This document shows, piece after piece, positions 1-10,775 of a stretch of DNA of 64,000 bases. The stretch is from Salinimicrobium sp049680855 (lineage in GTDB: Bacteria; Bacteroidota; Bacteroidia; Flavobacteriales; Flavobacteriaceae). Where the stretch lies: positions 330,056 through 394,055 of the forward strand of contig NZ_JBMPGS010000003.1 in NCBI RefSeq assembly GCF_049680855.1. The letters are read 5' to 3'. Position numbers and translations under genes: made by a program. The notes beneath the pieces are model-generated. The model did no database searches. It saw only the letters and a list, made by a program, of their open reading frames with translations, and was not told the origin of the DNA. The first letter of the stretch is position 1. Each line of letters begins with the position of its first letter.

Positions 1-170
1 TTTAAAATACCCTTCAAAAACTTTGAAATGCGATGGCCAAAAAGTATTTGAGGTGGTGCAGAAAACCGTTTAAAAATCCGTAATTAAGCCATGCTGTGCA
101 GAACGAAGCTTTCAGTATTTCGTTTATCAGCGCCTTTCTATAAATTTTAGAGTGGCATACGAATAGATAG

Positions 171-199
171 AGCCTCAAATATGACATTTTTGAGGCTCT
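171..199 (+). terminator. hairpin with T-rich tail at the left edge
   Basis: GAGCCTC and GAGGCTC form a perfect stem, extended by A and T pairs, around a TATGACAT centre. A T-rich stretch follows on the plus strand, so it reads best as a terminator for something entering from the left of the window. The centre carries a one-mismatch copy of the dispersed palindrome described in the findings. Confidence 0.5.
177..191. repeat. dispersed palindrome copy 1 (one mismatch)
   Basis: AAATATGACATTTTT, one mismatch to AAAAATGNCATTTTT. It sits in the middle of a terminator-like hairpin, left of the EamA gene. Confidence 0.5.
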
Positions 200-279
200 C
201 TTTATTTTATATTTCAATTATCATACTTCTTCCAAAAAATTCAGGACGCTTTGCAAGAAGAAGTATCAGAGTTTACGGA

Positions 280-1182
280 TCACACCTTCGCAGTTCGTTT
301 TCTTTTCTTTAGATTCATTTGAACTACCGCCAAAAGAATTAGAGCAATTCCCAGCCATTGCATGATATCCACCTGTTCATTCAGCAGGAAGTACGCCATG
401 AGGACAGCGGCAGGCAACTCAATTGAAGAGATTATAGCTCCAAGGCCCACTTCAATTTTAGGCATCCCGGCAGTGTACAACAGCGGCGGCAAAATTGTCC
501 CAAAAAGAGCAAGAATCAATCCCCATTTGATAAGAATATCAAATCGAAATTCATTGATAAGATGAGGCAGGGAAATTGCACTTACTACTAAAAAACCGCC
601 CAGCATCATCCAAAAACTCCGCCGCAGCGAAGGCATATCAAGGGAAACTGTGTTCGAGCAGTAAATAGTACCTGTATATGACATGGCTGCCAGCATTCCC
701 CAACCAATTCCTCTCCAGTCCAGAACGAAGGCATCATTCAGCACATTGGTAGCCATAATAGTACCGGCAAAGATAGCTAAGACTGCCAGGATCTTTTTTA
801 AACCCGGCCTCTTTTGTTGCAGCACAGCTTCCAAAACCACGCCCATCCATACACTTTGCATTAATAATACAATCCCAATGGAAACTGGGATATACTTCAC
901 CGCGAGATAGTAAAATGTGCTGGTGAGTCCCAGCGTTGTACCGGCAGCAATGAGTTTCAATTTACTCATTGAACCCGGCTTAACGTCTTTTTTTGTTTTC
1001 TTTTTTCCGAAGAAAATGTTGATAAACAAAAGACCCAGCAGCCCCAGTAGCATTTGAGAAAAAGTTACCTCGTAAGAAGTATAACCTTCAGCATAAGCCA
1101 TTTTAACAAAAGTGGTCAGCATTCCGTAGCTACTGGCGCCAATAGCAACCAGAATGGCACCTTTGAACACAGATTTATTCAT
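280..1182 (-). CDS. EamA/DMT-family permease
   Basis: A 300-residue protein with about ten hydrophobic segments arranged as two five-helix halves (roughly residues 5-145 and 150-290). This is the layout of EamA (drug/metabolite transporter, RhaT-like) permeases of the inner membrane. The short basic C-terminal tail (KKRKR) is consistent with a cytoplasmic end. Family members export amino acids, metabolites or drugs, but the substrate cannot be read from sequence. It stands alone: typA starts a separate unit upstream on the same strand after 265 bases and its own terminator. The start is ATG. Confidence 0.85.
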   Translation of the reverse strand: MNKSVFKGAILVAIGASSYGMLTTFVKMAYAEGYTSYEVTFSQMLLGLLGLLFINIFFGKKKTKKDVKPGSMSKLKLIAAGTTLGLTSTFYYLAVKYIPVSIGIVLLMQSVWMGVVLEAVLQQKRPGLKKILAVLAIFAGTIMATNVLNDAFVLDWRGIGWGMLAAMSYTGTIYCSNTVSLDMPSLRRSFWMMLGGFLVVSAISLPHLINEFRFDILIKWGLILALFGTILPPLLYTAGMPKIEVGLGAIISSIELPAAVLMAYFLLNEQVDIMQWLGIALILLAVVQMNLKKRKRTAKV

Positions 1183-1395
1183 AGCAAAATTCTTAGGTAA
1201 TAATTGTTTTGTGAAAAATTAAATAATGGAAATGTCCATTTCCTATACATTTTTTGGGTGTTGACATGGATCTCTATTTTCCATTATGCTCTTAAAATTT
1301 TATCGCTACATTCTACAGGCAAGTATAGGCCAATGACCAGCAACAGGTGAAAATGAAGAAGATAATTTTAAAACATATGACTTTCCCACACAAAA

Positions 1396-1427
1396 AAGCT
1401 GCCTCAAAATAATCTTCGAGGCAGCTT
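1396..1427 (-). terminator. typA terminator
   Basis: A ten-pair stem AAGCTGCCTC/GAGGCAGCTT lies just past the typA stop. On the minus strand the stem is followed by a run of U (A run at 1392-1397 on the plus strand). This is a typical intrinsic terminator. Confidence 0.8.
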
Positions 1428-1447
1428 ATTAATGATATTATAAGAAA

Positions 1448-3247
<1,800 letters not shown>

Positions 3248-3271
3248 ATAAACGCCTGATTTTTAAGGCTG

Positions 3272-3304
3272 CAAAGGTACGTTTATTTTTTTCGAAAAAA
3301 ACAA
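3272..3304 (-). promoter_or_regulatory. candidate typA promoter
   Basis: On the minus strand, TACCTTTG (3272-3279) matches the Bacteroidota -7 consensus TAnnTTTG. A TTG lies 22 bases further upstream (3302-3304), near the expected -33 position. The typA start codon follows 24 bases downstream. Confidence 0.55.
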
Positions 3305-3422
3305 CCCCTTACTGAAATCTTTTGAAACAAAAATTAAATTTATCTTATTGATTTTCAATTCATTGAATACTTATAATCTTTTTATGCTTCTACAGTTCCA
3401 GCAAAGGCTGTAAAAGAGCTTC

Positions 3423-3437
3423 AAAAATGACATTTTT
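3423..3437. repeat. dispersed palindrome copy 2 (perfect)
   Basis: AAAAATGACATTTTT, a perfect match. It is flanked by partly complementary arms (AAAAGAGCTTC on the left, AGAACCTTTT on the right) and lies between the divergent typA and the plus-strand NTF2-like gene. Confidence 0.6.
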
Positions 3438-3546
3438 AGAACCTTTTAAATAAAATCAAGCGATAAGGCTAAAGAAGGTCATGTTTTTTGTATATTTAAA
3501 TATTTCATTCACAACATTTTACAGTTAATCCTTAATATCATAAAGC

Positions 3547-4128
3547 ATGAAAACCAGGGCATTTAAAAACACAGCGGTTTTTGCATTAACAGGGATGATA
3601 TTACTGTTCCTCCACTTTACGTCCTATGCACAAACCAACAACAGCGCGAATATTAATTATCCCGCCGCTGAAGATGATCTAGAAATTGCAGAAGCAACGG
3701 TAATGGCTTATGAAGCCGGAGACTGGGACGAGCTTAGATCTATGTTATCTCCAGATGCAAAGATCTACGGCCTGGGGAATACAGACAGCCTTGATGTTGA
3801 CGAGACCATCACTTATTGGAGCCGTGGCCGCGATGATGCCGCTCCTACCCTATCGAAAAATGGCATCTGGCTTCCGGTTTCTTTTAGTGAAGGACCTAAA
3901 GCGGGAAATTGGGTTTTGTATTGGGGAAACAATACGCTTACCTATAAGAATGGTGAAAACATTAGCTTTCCCTTTCACGTGTCCATGAAATTAGAAAACA
4001 ACCTTGTAAGCGAAGTTCATTTCTATTATGACAATATGAAAATTATAAGAGCACTGGGTTATGCTATCAGTCCGCCGGTAGAGGACGAGGACGAGGAAAA
4101 CGAATTAGATCCCGATGAGGGCTATTAA
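3547..4128 (+). CDS. exported NTF2/SnoaL-like protein
   Basis: A 193-residue protein with a cleavable signal peptide (residues 1-29, ending SYAQ). The region around residues 40-170 resembles the SnoaL/NTF2 cone fold, with an N-terminal helix containing AEATVMAYEAGDWDELRSML and later beta strands. Such proteins are enzymes or ligand binders of varied function, and no catalytic residues can be assigned here. The last 16 residues are strongly acidic (EDEDEENELDPDEGY). The stop codon runs directly into a perfect copy of the dispersed palindrome, and kdsA follows about 80 bases later under its own probable promoter. Confidence 0.7.
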   Translation: MKTRAFKNTAVFALTGMILLFLHFTSYAQTNNSANINYPAAEDDLEIAEATVMAYEAGDWDELRSMLSPDAKIYGLGNTDSLDVDETITYWSRGRDDAAPTLSKNGIWLPVSFSEGPKAGNWVLYWGNNTLTYKNGENISFPFHVSMKLENNLVSEVHFYYDNMKIIRALGYAISPPVEDEDEENELDPDEGY

Positions 4129-4141
4129 AAATGGCATTTTT
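4127..4141. repeat. dispersed palindrome copy 3 (perfect)
   Basis: AAAAATGGCATTTTT, a perfect match. It overlaps the stop codon of the NTF2-like gene and lies about 70 bases upstream of kdsA. It could act on readthrough from one gene or on initiation of the next. Confidence 0.6.
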
Positions 4142-4184
4142 GGATACAATTTGTGGCAAAGGAATTTCCGAAATAGAAAATAGG

Positions 4185-4192
4185 TATCTTTG
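4185..4192 (+). promoter_or_regulatory. candidate -7 box of kdsA
   Basis: TATCTTTG matches TAnnTTTG and lies 17 bases upstream of the kdsA ATG. No -33 TTG at ideal spacing is visible, so this rests on one element. Confidence 0.45.
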
Positions 4193-4209
4193 CTCCAAAT
4201 ATTGCTTTT

Positions 4210-5028
4210 ATGAACCTGAAGAAAATACCACAGTTAAAACATTTAGATTCCAACAACTTTTTCCTACTAGCAGGCCCCTGCGCTATTGAAGGCGAAGATA
4301 TGGCACTGCGCATTGCTGAAACCGTTGTAGAGATTACGAATAAACTGGAAATTCCTTACATCTTTAAAGGCTCTTTCAAAAAAGCCAACAGAAGCCGCAT
4401 GGACAGTTTCACCGGCATTGGAGATGAAAAAGCACTAAAAATACTTCGGAAGGTTTCAGAAACCTTCAATATCCCAACAGTAACAGATATTCATGAAGTA
4501 AGCGATGCTTCTATGGCTGCAGAATATGTAGATGTACTGCAGATTCCAGCTTTCCTGGTACGCCAGACAGATCTTGTGGTCGCTGCCGCCGAAACCGGAA
4601 AAGTCGTGAACCTGAAAAAAGGACAGTTCATGAGTCCAGAGAGTATGAAGCACGCCGTAAATAAAGTCGAGGAGTGCAATAACGAACAGGTGATGGTTAC
4701 GGACCGCGGAACGATGTTCGGCTACCAGGATATGATAGTAGACTTTAGAGGAATTCCTACCATGAAACAGTTTGCCCCCACAGTTTTAGATGTAACACAT
4801 TCTTTGCAGCAACCTAACCAAAGCAGCGGAGTTACGGGAGGAAGACCAGACATGATAGGTACCATCGCACGCGCCGGAATTGCAGCAGGAGCAGACGGAA
4901 TTTTCATTGAAACTCATTTTGACCTTTCCATTGCTAAAAGTGATGCCGCCAACATGTTGGATATAAAATATTTAGAGAATTTACTAAGTAATTTGACAGC
5001 CATTAGAAAAACAATAAATCAATTCTAA
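4210..5028 (+). CDS. kdsA: 3-deoxy-8-phosphooctulonate (Kdo-8-P) synthase
   Basis: A 272-residue enzyme of standard length. It condenses phosphoenolpyruvate with arabinose-5-phosphate to Kdo-8-phosphate, the first committed step of Kdo synthesis for lipopolysaccharide, in the cytoplasm. Visible signatures are LAGPCAIEG near the N-terminus, the substrate-binding GSFKKANRSR, and GVTGGRPDMIG and IETHFD towards the C-terminus. It is a single gene with its own -7 box and terminator. No other Kdo pathway gene is next to it. Confidence 0.96.
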   Translation: MNLKKIPQLKHLDSNNFFLLAGPCAIEGEDMALRIAETVVEITNKLEIPYIFKGSFKKANRSRMDSFTGIGDEKALKILRKVSETFNIPTVTDIHEVSDASMAAEYVDVLQIPAFLVRQTDLVVAAAETGKVVNLKKGQFMSPESMKHAVNKVEECNNEQVMVTDRGTMFGYQDMIVDFRGIPTMKQFAPTVLDVTHSLQQPNQSSGVTGGRPDMIGTIARAGIAAGADGIFIETHFDLSIAKSDAANMLDIKYLENLLSNLTAIRKTINQF

Positions 5029-5054
5029 AGCACTAGGCTAAAATTACGAGAATT

Positions 5055-5093
5055 AAGCCTTCATCCATGGCAGCATGGGTGAAGGCTTTTTAT
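5055..5093 (+). terminator. kdsA terminator
   Basis: AAGCCTTC pairs with GAAGGCTT, with inner CCATG/CATGG pairing, and is followed by a T run. It begins about 27 bases after the kdsA stop. Confidence 0.85.
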
Positions 5094-5208
5094 TTCCGAA
5101 CGATTACTGCTGACTACTTTTGACTATCTTCACCACGGCCCGTTTGAAAGTTTCATTGGTTATCTTGAAAAATTTCTATCTTGATGGTGAAAACAGTTCA
5201 TCTATTAC

Positions 5209-6165
5209 ATGGAAAAATTAAAAATAGCCACTGCCCAGTTCGAGAATAGAAGTAACGACAAAGAATACAACCTCTCTGTTATAGAAAAATTGACAGCGAA
5301 AGCCGCCGCGGAAGGATGCCAGGTGATCGCCTTCCATGAATGTTCCATAACCGGATATTCCTTCGCCCGCCACCTTTCCAGAGAACAGTTACTGGAAGTC
5401 GCTGAATATATTCCTGAAAGTGCCAGTATTCAAAAGTTGATTGAAATTGCAGGCCGATATGAAATTGCAATCCTCGCCGGACTTTTTGAAAAAGATGAGG
5501 ATGACAATCTTTTTAAAGCCCACGTATGCGTTGACAATACTGGTATTGTAGCTAAATTCAGAAAATTACATCCGTTCATCAATCCTCACATCCTCCCGGG
5601 AAACGAATATTGCATCTTTGATCTCTACGGATGGAAATGCGGAATCCTGATATGCTATGACAATAACGTTATTGAAAATGTACGGGCCACAAAACTATTG
5701 GGTGCAGATATCATTTTTATGCCCCATGTCACCATGTGTACTCCCTCTACCCGTCCCGGCGCGGGATTTGTTGATCCTCAACTTTGGAAAAATAAGGAGG
5801 AAGATCCCACTTCATTAAGGCTGGAATTTGACGGGATGAAAGGAAGGCAATGGTTAATGAAATGGCTGCCTGCGAGAGCTTATGACAATGCTGTTTATGC
5901 TGTCTTCTCCAATCCCATAGGCATGGATGATGACCAACTAAAAAATGGCTGTTCCATGATCGTTGATCCTTTTGGAGATGTCATTGCAGAATGCAGGACA
6001 CTGGGTAATGATATCACCTCAACCATGCTTTTCCCTCAGCATTTGAAACAAGCCGGAGGGAACAGATATACCAAGGCCAGGAGACCTAACCTGTACAGAG
6101 AGATACTGTCTAAAGAAAATAATCCGGAACAAAAGGTTTCGTGGCTGCATAAGGAGGAAAAATAA
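5209..6165 (+). CDS. nitrilase-superfamily carbon-nitrogen hydrolase
   Basis: A 318-residue cytoplasmic hydrolase. The Glu-Lys-Cys triad of the nitrilase superfamily is visible: E44 in FHECSITGY, K119 in FRKLHPF and C149 in ILICYDN. Family members hydrolyse the C-N bond of amides, carbamoyl compounds or nitriles. The sequence looks closer to amidase or carbamoylputrescine-type members than to true nitrilases, but the substrate is not readable. It is single and convergent with the ribonucleotide reductase gene, sharing a bidirectional terminator. Confidence 0.85.
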   Translation: MEKLKIATAQFENRSNDKEYNLSVIEKLTAKAAAEGCQVIAFHECSITGYSFARHLSREQLLEVAEYIPESASIQKLIEIAGRYEIAILAGLFEKDEDDNLFKAHVCVDNTGIVAKFRKLHPFINPHILPGNEYCIFDLYGWKCGILICYDNNVIENVRATKLLGADIIFMPHVTMCTPSTRPGAGFVDPQLWKNKEEDPTSLRLEFDGMKGRQWLMKWLPARAYDNAVYAVFSNPIGMDDDQLKNGCSMIVDPFGDVIAECRTLGNDITSTMLFPQHLKQAGGNRYTKARRPNLYREILSKENNPEQKVSWLHKEEK

Positions 6166-6204
6166 ACGTCGAATAAATAAAGTTTTTTTCGATTCCTCAA
6201 AAAC

Positions 6205-6238
6205 AAAAAACCCGCCGGTGAGACCGGCGGTTTTTTTT
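6205..6238. terminator. bidirectional terminator between two convergent genes
   Basis: CCGCCGGT and ACCGGCGG pair around a GAG loop. Six A on the left and eight T on the right give a U tract in both directions, serving the hydrolase (+) and nrdJ (-). Confidence 0.92.
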
Positions 6239-6259
6239 GAGTCACGAACTAGCTCTTTT

Positions 6260-8827
6260 TTATCCACATTTAGAATACCCACAGCTTTTACACTCCAGGC
6301 AACCTTCAGAAAAGTGTATTCCTTCAGGATCACCACATTCTTCACATTTCTTGTCGGCTGCAGGTGTTCCATTTGGAACGAACTGTTTTAAAGCACGAAC
6401 TACTCCCGCTTTCCAGGTGTTGATATTTTCATCGAGCAGGTTCAGGTTGTTGATCAGGTCAACCACGTAAGGAATCGGCATTCCGTGGCGAAGTACTCCG
6501 GAGATCAGTTTCGCATAGTTCCAGTATTCTTCATTGAAAGATCTTGATAGCCCTTCAATGGTAACTTTATATCCATGTTTATCACAGAACTGGAAATCAT
6601 ATCTTGACCTGCCGTCTTCATCACGATTTTTAAGCACCCAGCCATCGGCTACCCAGTTTGGAAGATTAAACACATCTTCCATTTTCCCGGTGAAGATCTC
6701 GTATGGACGGTTATGAAGCAATCCAACTACTGCCAGCCATTTCTCTTTTTCGTTGTTGAAGCGAACGATCTTAGCTTCCAATTTCTTAGGTCGTTTTGGA
6801 GCAAAAGTTTCAGAAAAAACAGATTCCTGTGTTGCCGGACTTCCTTCCTTCTTCTCCTTTTTATCTTCAGAGGAAACAAGAATTCCGCTTCTCGATCCGT
6901 CGCGATAAACGGTGATTCCTTTTAGTCCCTGTCTCCAGGATTCAATATAGATATCGCTGACCTTATCTGTAGTCACATCGCTTGCAAGGTTAATGGTCGA
7001 GCTAATAGAGTGCGTGGTGTATTTTTGCACCAGGGCCTGCATTTCAACTCGTTTTTGCCAGTTAATTTCTGAAGCGGTCGCGCCGGCATAGGCGCTTTGG
7101 CTGATATCTTCTTTACCGGTAGCTTGCATCCAGGTCTTCACCTTTGGATGGTACACGGTGAATTCTTCAAAAGCATCTCCCGTATCATCCACAAATGCCA
7201 CTTTCGCATTCTTTTCTGAAGGGTTTACTTTTCTTCTTCTTTTATAGGATAGCATGAAAACCGGCTCAATTCCTGAAGAAGTTTGCGCAAGCATGCTCAA
7301 GCTTCCGGTTGGTGCCACAGTACTAATGGAAATATTTCTTCGCCCGTGCTGCATCATTCTTCCATAGATCTCCGGAAATTCATTTTTCAGCATTTGCACA
7401 AAATCTGATTGTTCCTCAATTGCGGGATCAAAAACTTTGAACGGTTCGCGGGTGATGGCCATATCAATACTACTGTCAAACTCACCTTTAAGTTTGGTCT
7501 GCATGATCTTGTCGATTTCCGTAAGAGCTTCATCGGTATCTAATTTGATCCCAAGTGCAGCAACAGCATCGGCAAGGGCAGTAAAACCTAAGCCGGTACG
7601 CCTTCCGTTCTTACCATTTTCAGCAAGAAGCTTCCAGGTATCAATTTCATTCTTTTTGATAAAATCCGGTTCCTTATCGTTGGAAATTTTTCCGAGGATG
7701 CGATCAACAGCTTCCAGTTCAAGATCTACAAGGTCATCCATCAAACGCTGGGTTTCGTAGATCACTTTGTAGAATTTTTCATGGTTAAAAGTGGCATTTT
7801 CGGTGAATGGTTCATCCACGAAACTGTACAGATTCACTGCAATCAAGCGACAGGAATCTCCTCCCTGCATCGCAATTTCTGAGCAAGGATTCGTCGAACT
7901 GTTCTTAAACCCTGGATAATACGAGGAAGTGGAATACGTATGCTGCTTGTCCCAGAAGATCAATCCGGGCTCGGCTGTATTATGCGCACATTTTATGATG
8001 CTTTCCCAAAGCTCTTTTGCGCGAACGGTTTTGGTGTATTTTGGCTCTGGGCTTTCAATTGGCCAACGTAATGTAAAATCATTGTCTTCAACGACCGCTT
8101 GCATAAATTCATCTGAAAGACGTACAGAAATGTTTGCACCGGTCACTTTTTTAAGATCCTGCTTAATGGTGATAAAATCTTCTACATCTGGATGCGCTAT
8201 GTCAATAGTTAGCATTAATGCACCTCTTCTTCCGTTTTGAGCAACTTCACGCGTGGTGTTGGAAAAACGCTCCATAAAAGAAACCGCCCCGGTAGTGGTT
8301 CCTGCAGCATTAGAAACCAGCGCGTCTTTTGGTCGAAGTCCGCTAAGATCCACTCCCACTCCACAACGTCTTTTGAAGAGTTGTACAAGTTGTTGATCTG
8401 TATAAAGAATTCCGCCGTAAGAATCGTAAACCGGTGGCACAACCACACAGTTCGATAAAGAGGCGATCATTTGCTCATTCCCCAAAGCGGCCATGACACT
8501 TCCCTGCGGAATGCTATACTTGAAGTCTTTGAACAATTCATAGATACGCTCTTCTGTAAGTGATTCACGCACCTGCCCGTACTCCGATAAATTTTCTACT
8601 CCCGAAGACCTGTCGGCATATTTTGCTTCCACACGAGCAAATTCTTTTGCCATCCTGCGGTGCATATCGTTCGGCGTCAATTCAAGGTAGTTTCCATCTT
8701 TGTCCTTGACCGCATATTTATTGATCCAGGTAGTGGCAGCAAGTTCATCATTCTTAAAGTATTTGAGGGATTCCTTCAACACTTCATCATAGGTATACGT
8801 CTGGGTACTAAATAGTTCTTCAACCAT
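6260..8827 (-). CDS. nrdJ: adenosylcobalamin-dependent (class II) ribonucleotide reductase
   Basis: An 855-residue enzyme that reduces ribonucleotides to deoxyribonucleotides using adenosylcobalamin as radical source, so it needs no oxygen and no separate small subunit. Seen here are the N-terminal ATP-cone-like and barrel regions, NPCSEI with an active-site cysteine, the catalytic loop region near CGVGVDLSGLRP, and a C-terminal TSCPD-type region. The last 30 residues hold the cysteine pairs CEEC, CLEC and CGYSKC, a zinc-ribbon-like tail typical of long NrdJ proteins. No B12-riboswitch signature is visible in the 272 bases upstream. Confidence 0.94.
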   Translation of the reverse strand: MVEELFSTQTYTYDEVLKESLKYFKNDELAATTWINKYAVKDKDGNYLELTPNDMHRRMAKEFARVEAKYADRSSGVENLSEYGQVRESLTEERIYELFKDFKYSIPQGSVMAALGNEQMIASLSNCVVVPPVYDSYGGILYTDQQLVQLFKRRCGVGVDLSGLRPKDALVSNAAGTTTGAVSFMERFSNTTREVAQNGRRGALMLTIDIAHPDVEDFITIKQDLKKVTGANISVRLSDEFMQAVVEDNDFTLRWPIESPEPKYTKTVRAKELWESIIKCAHNTAEPGLIFWDKQHTYSTSSYYPGFKNSSTNPCSEIAMQGGDSCRLIAVNLYSFVDEPFTENATFNHEKFYKVIYETQRLMDDLVDLELEAVDRILGKISNDKEPDFIKKNEIDTWKLLAENGKNGRRTGLGFTALADAVAALGIKLDTDEALTEIDKIMQTKLKGEFDSSIDMAITREPFKVFDPAIEEQSDFVQMLKNEFPEIYGRMMQHGRRNISISTVAPTGSLSMLAQTSSGIEPVFMLSYKRRRKVNPSEKNAKVAFVDDTGDAFEEFTVYHPKVKTWMQATGKEDISQSAYAGATASEINWQKRVEMQALVQKYTTHSISSTINLASDVTTDKVSDIYIESWRQGLKGITVYRDGSRSGILVSSEDKKEKKEGSPATQESVFSETFAPKRPKKLEAKIVRFNNEKEKWLAVVGLLHNRPYEIFTGKMEDVFNLPNWVADGWVLKNRDEDGRSRYDFQFCDKHGYKVTIEGLSRSFNEEYWNYAKLISGVLRHGMPIPYVVDLINNLNLLDENINTWKAGVVRALKQFVPNGTPAADKKCEECGDPEGIHFSEGCLECKSCGYSKCG

Positions 8828-9099
8828 GGCAGCTAATATTTTTTAATAAGAAAGAAGTGTAAAGTTATTTCAATATTTCACTTTTTAAACCTTTGGAATA
8901 CGATTCTTATTAACTAATGCATGTTGAAAAAATTAATTGAGATTTAACATTTCTCCTCGTCCTTTTGTTAGCCTTGAATCAAGATCATTTTTTAGAATTT
9001 TTCAAGGTCTAAAAACTTTTTAAGCAGCAAAAACAGAAAAAAAATTGAATATATTGAAAGGGTGCTGTAGCCGACTTATAAAGTCTTAAAAAAGGTATT

Positions 9100-9885
9100 T
9101 TACAACCTAATTTCTACAAGCACCGGAAAATGATCTGAGGGATATTTCTCTTCTCTTGAATCGGTAAGGACAGCATATCTCAATACCTCCACACTATCAT
9201 TTACAAAAATGTAATCAAATCTCCCTATGGGCGGTTCTTGAAATTCGTAAGCATTGAAAGTTTCTTCGGGACCTGCAGCAACTTTTGCTGCTATTTTCCT
9301 GCTATCGTTTAAATTCTTTGCCAGAAACTGAATGGGTCGATCTTCAGGCTCAAGATTAAAATCTCCCATTAAAATTACCGGATAATATTCATCATTAACC
9401 GCTTTAATGCGTTGTAAAATAAGCGCAGCACTCTTTTCCACCGCCTCCTCTCCCTGGTGATCAAAGTGGGTATTAAATATCCAGCACTTTTTCCCGGTTT
9501 GCTTATTAGTAAACAGCGCATAAGTACAGACGCGTGGATAAGCCGCATCCCAACCCATTGAAGGTTCTCCCGGAGTTTCTGATAACCAGAAAGTAGATTC
9601 TTCCGAAATTGAGAATATCGCTGCTTTATAAAAAATAGCGTTATAAAGTCCTTTTTTACCGCCATCTCTGCCTGTCCCAAAATATTCGTAGATCTTTAGC
9701 TTATTTTTCAGGAATTGCAGTTGCTCTAACCGTGCCTCCTGCACCCCAAGGACATCGGGAGTGTAAGAGGCAATTAAATCTTTTAAATGACTTTTTCGCC
9801 TGGACCAGGAATTCTCGCCATCCTCTTCGGTCGCAAACTTGATGTTATAAGACATCACCTGGAATGCGGACTTTTCAGCAGCCAT
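9100..9885 (-). CDS. endonuclease/exonuclease/phosphatase-family protein, no signal peptide
   Basis: A 261-residue member of the metal-dependent EEP fold (DNase I/Mg-phosphatase type). Visible motifs are MSYNIKF, the metal-binding GVQEA, NTHFDH, MGDFNLEPED and the catalytic PSDHFPV near the end. Members of this class cleave phosphodiesters in nucleic acids, lipids or sugar phosphates, and the substrate here is unknown. It lies 47 bases downstream of a close paralogue on the same strand. Unlike that copy it begins MAAEKSAFQ with no export signal, so it should stay in the cytoplasm. A tandem duplication followed by a change of location is the simplest reading. Confidence 0.85.
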   Translation of the reverse strand: MAAEKSAFQVMSYNIKFATEEDGENSWSRRKSHLKDLIASYTPDVLGVQEARLEQLQFLKNKLKIYEYFGTGRDGGKKGLYNAIFYKAAIFSISEESTFWLSETPGEPSMGWDAAYPRVCTYALFTNKQTGKKCWIFNTHFDHQGEEAVEKSAALILQRIKAVNDEYYPVILMGDFNLEPEDRPIQFLAKNLNDSRKIAAKVAAGPEETFNAYEFQEPPIGRFDYIFVNDSVEVLRYAVLTDSREEKYPSDHFPVLVEIRL

Positions 9886-9932
9886 AAATTTCTAAATTAT
9901 CTTCCTGTTACTTTTCTTCGGAAATAACTGCT

Positions 9933-10775
9933 TTAATTTTTCAAATGAAGCGTTACCAGGACAGGTAAATGATCTGAAGGATATTTTAAATTTTTTGAGT
10001 CGCTCAACACAGCATATTTTTGCACCTGAAAGTCATCGGTCGTAAAAATATAATCTATCCGGCGGTTTACCGGCTCCTTGAAATTATACCCATTAAAGGT
10101 GCCTTCAGGCCCAAAAACTAATTTTTCAGCAGTTTTTTTACTATCATTCATTTGACCTGAAAGGTACTGAATTGGTTTTGCCTCCGGTTCCAGGTTCAAA
10201 TCTCCCATTAAAACCACAGGAAGATCCTCGTCATTGATCCTCTCTATTTCCTTGATAATTAATTGAGCACTCTGCTCCCTCGCTTCCTCCCCCACGTGAT
10301 CGAAATGCGTGTTAAAAACATAAAACTTCTCTCCGGAATCCTTTTTTTCAAACAAGGCCAGGGTACAAACTCTTGGGTAAGCGGCATCCCAGCCTTTAGA
10401 AGGTTTCCGGGGAGTTTCAGAAAGCCAGAAAGTGTCTTCTTCCAGAAGCTCAAACTGATCTTTCTTATAAAAAACAGCACTAAATTCTCCCTTTTTCTTG
10501 CCATCATCACGTCCTACTCCCACATAATCATAACCTTCTAAATTTTGCTGAAAATGCTCCAACTGTTTAAGTACAGCCTCCTGAACACCAAAGATATCAG
10601 GTTCATAAAACTTTATTTGGTTCGTCAAATGTTCTTTTCGTTGAGACCAGGAATTTTCTCCATCCTTCTCATTTGCATACTTGATATTATAGGACATGAC
10701 ACTCATTTGCGCCATCATTGTAACACTTGTCATAGTGAAAAAGAGTATTAAAAGGTAGAAATTAACTGTTTTCAT
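9933..10775 (-). CDS. exported endonuclease/exonuclease/phosphatase-family protein
   Basis: A 280-residue EEP-fold protein that is clearly paralogous to the next gene downstream (MSYNIKY, GVQEAVL, NTHFDHVGEEA, MGDLNLEPE and PSDHLPV are shared). It carries a signal peptide (residues 1-22, ending MMAQ), so it is probably periplasmic or secreted. The ATG lies 14 bases inside the end of the upstream dehydrogenase gene, which implies translational coupling and one operon of three genes (11985 down to 9100). Confidence 0.86.
   Translation of the reverse strand: MKTVNFYLLILFFTMTSVTMMAQMSVMSYNIKYANEKDGENSWSQRKEHLTNQIKFYEPDIFGVQEAVLKQLEHFQQNLEGYDYVGVGRDDGKKKGEFSAVFYKKDQFELLEEDTFWLSETPRKPSKGWDAAYPRVCTLALFEKKDSGEKFYVFNTHFDHVGEEAREQSAQLIIKEIERINDEDLPVVLMGDLNLEPEAKPIQYLSGQMNDSKKTAEKLVFGPEGTFNGYNFKEPVNRRIDYIFTTDDFQVQKYAVLSDSKNLKYPSDHLPVLVTLHLKN

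Noticed and set aside
14..217. 67-codon minus-strand frame at the left edge
   Set aside because: It overlaps the terminator-like hairpin and has no coding character.
8828..9099. Possible B12 riboswitch upstream of the cobalamin-dependent reductase
   Set aside because: No B12-box (GCCACTG-like) or long conserved pairing was seen in the 272 bases. Only a loose CCTTGAA/TTCAAGG pair is present.
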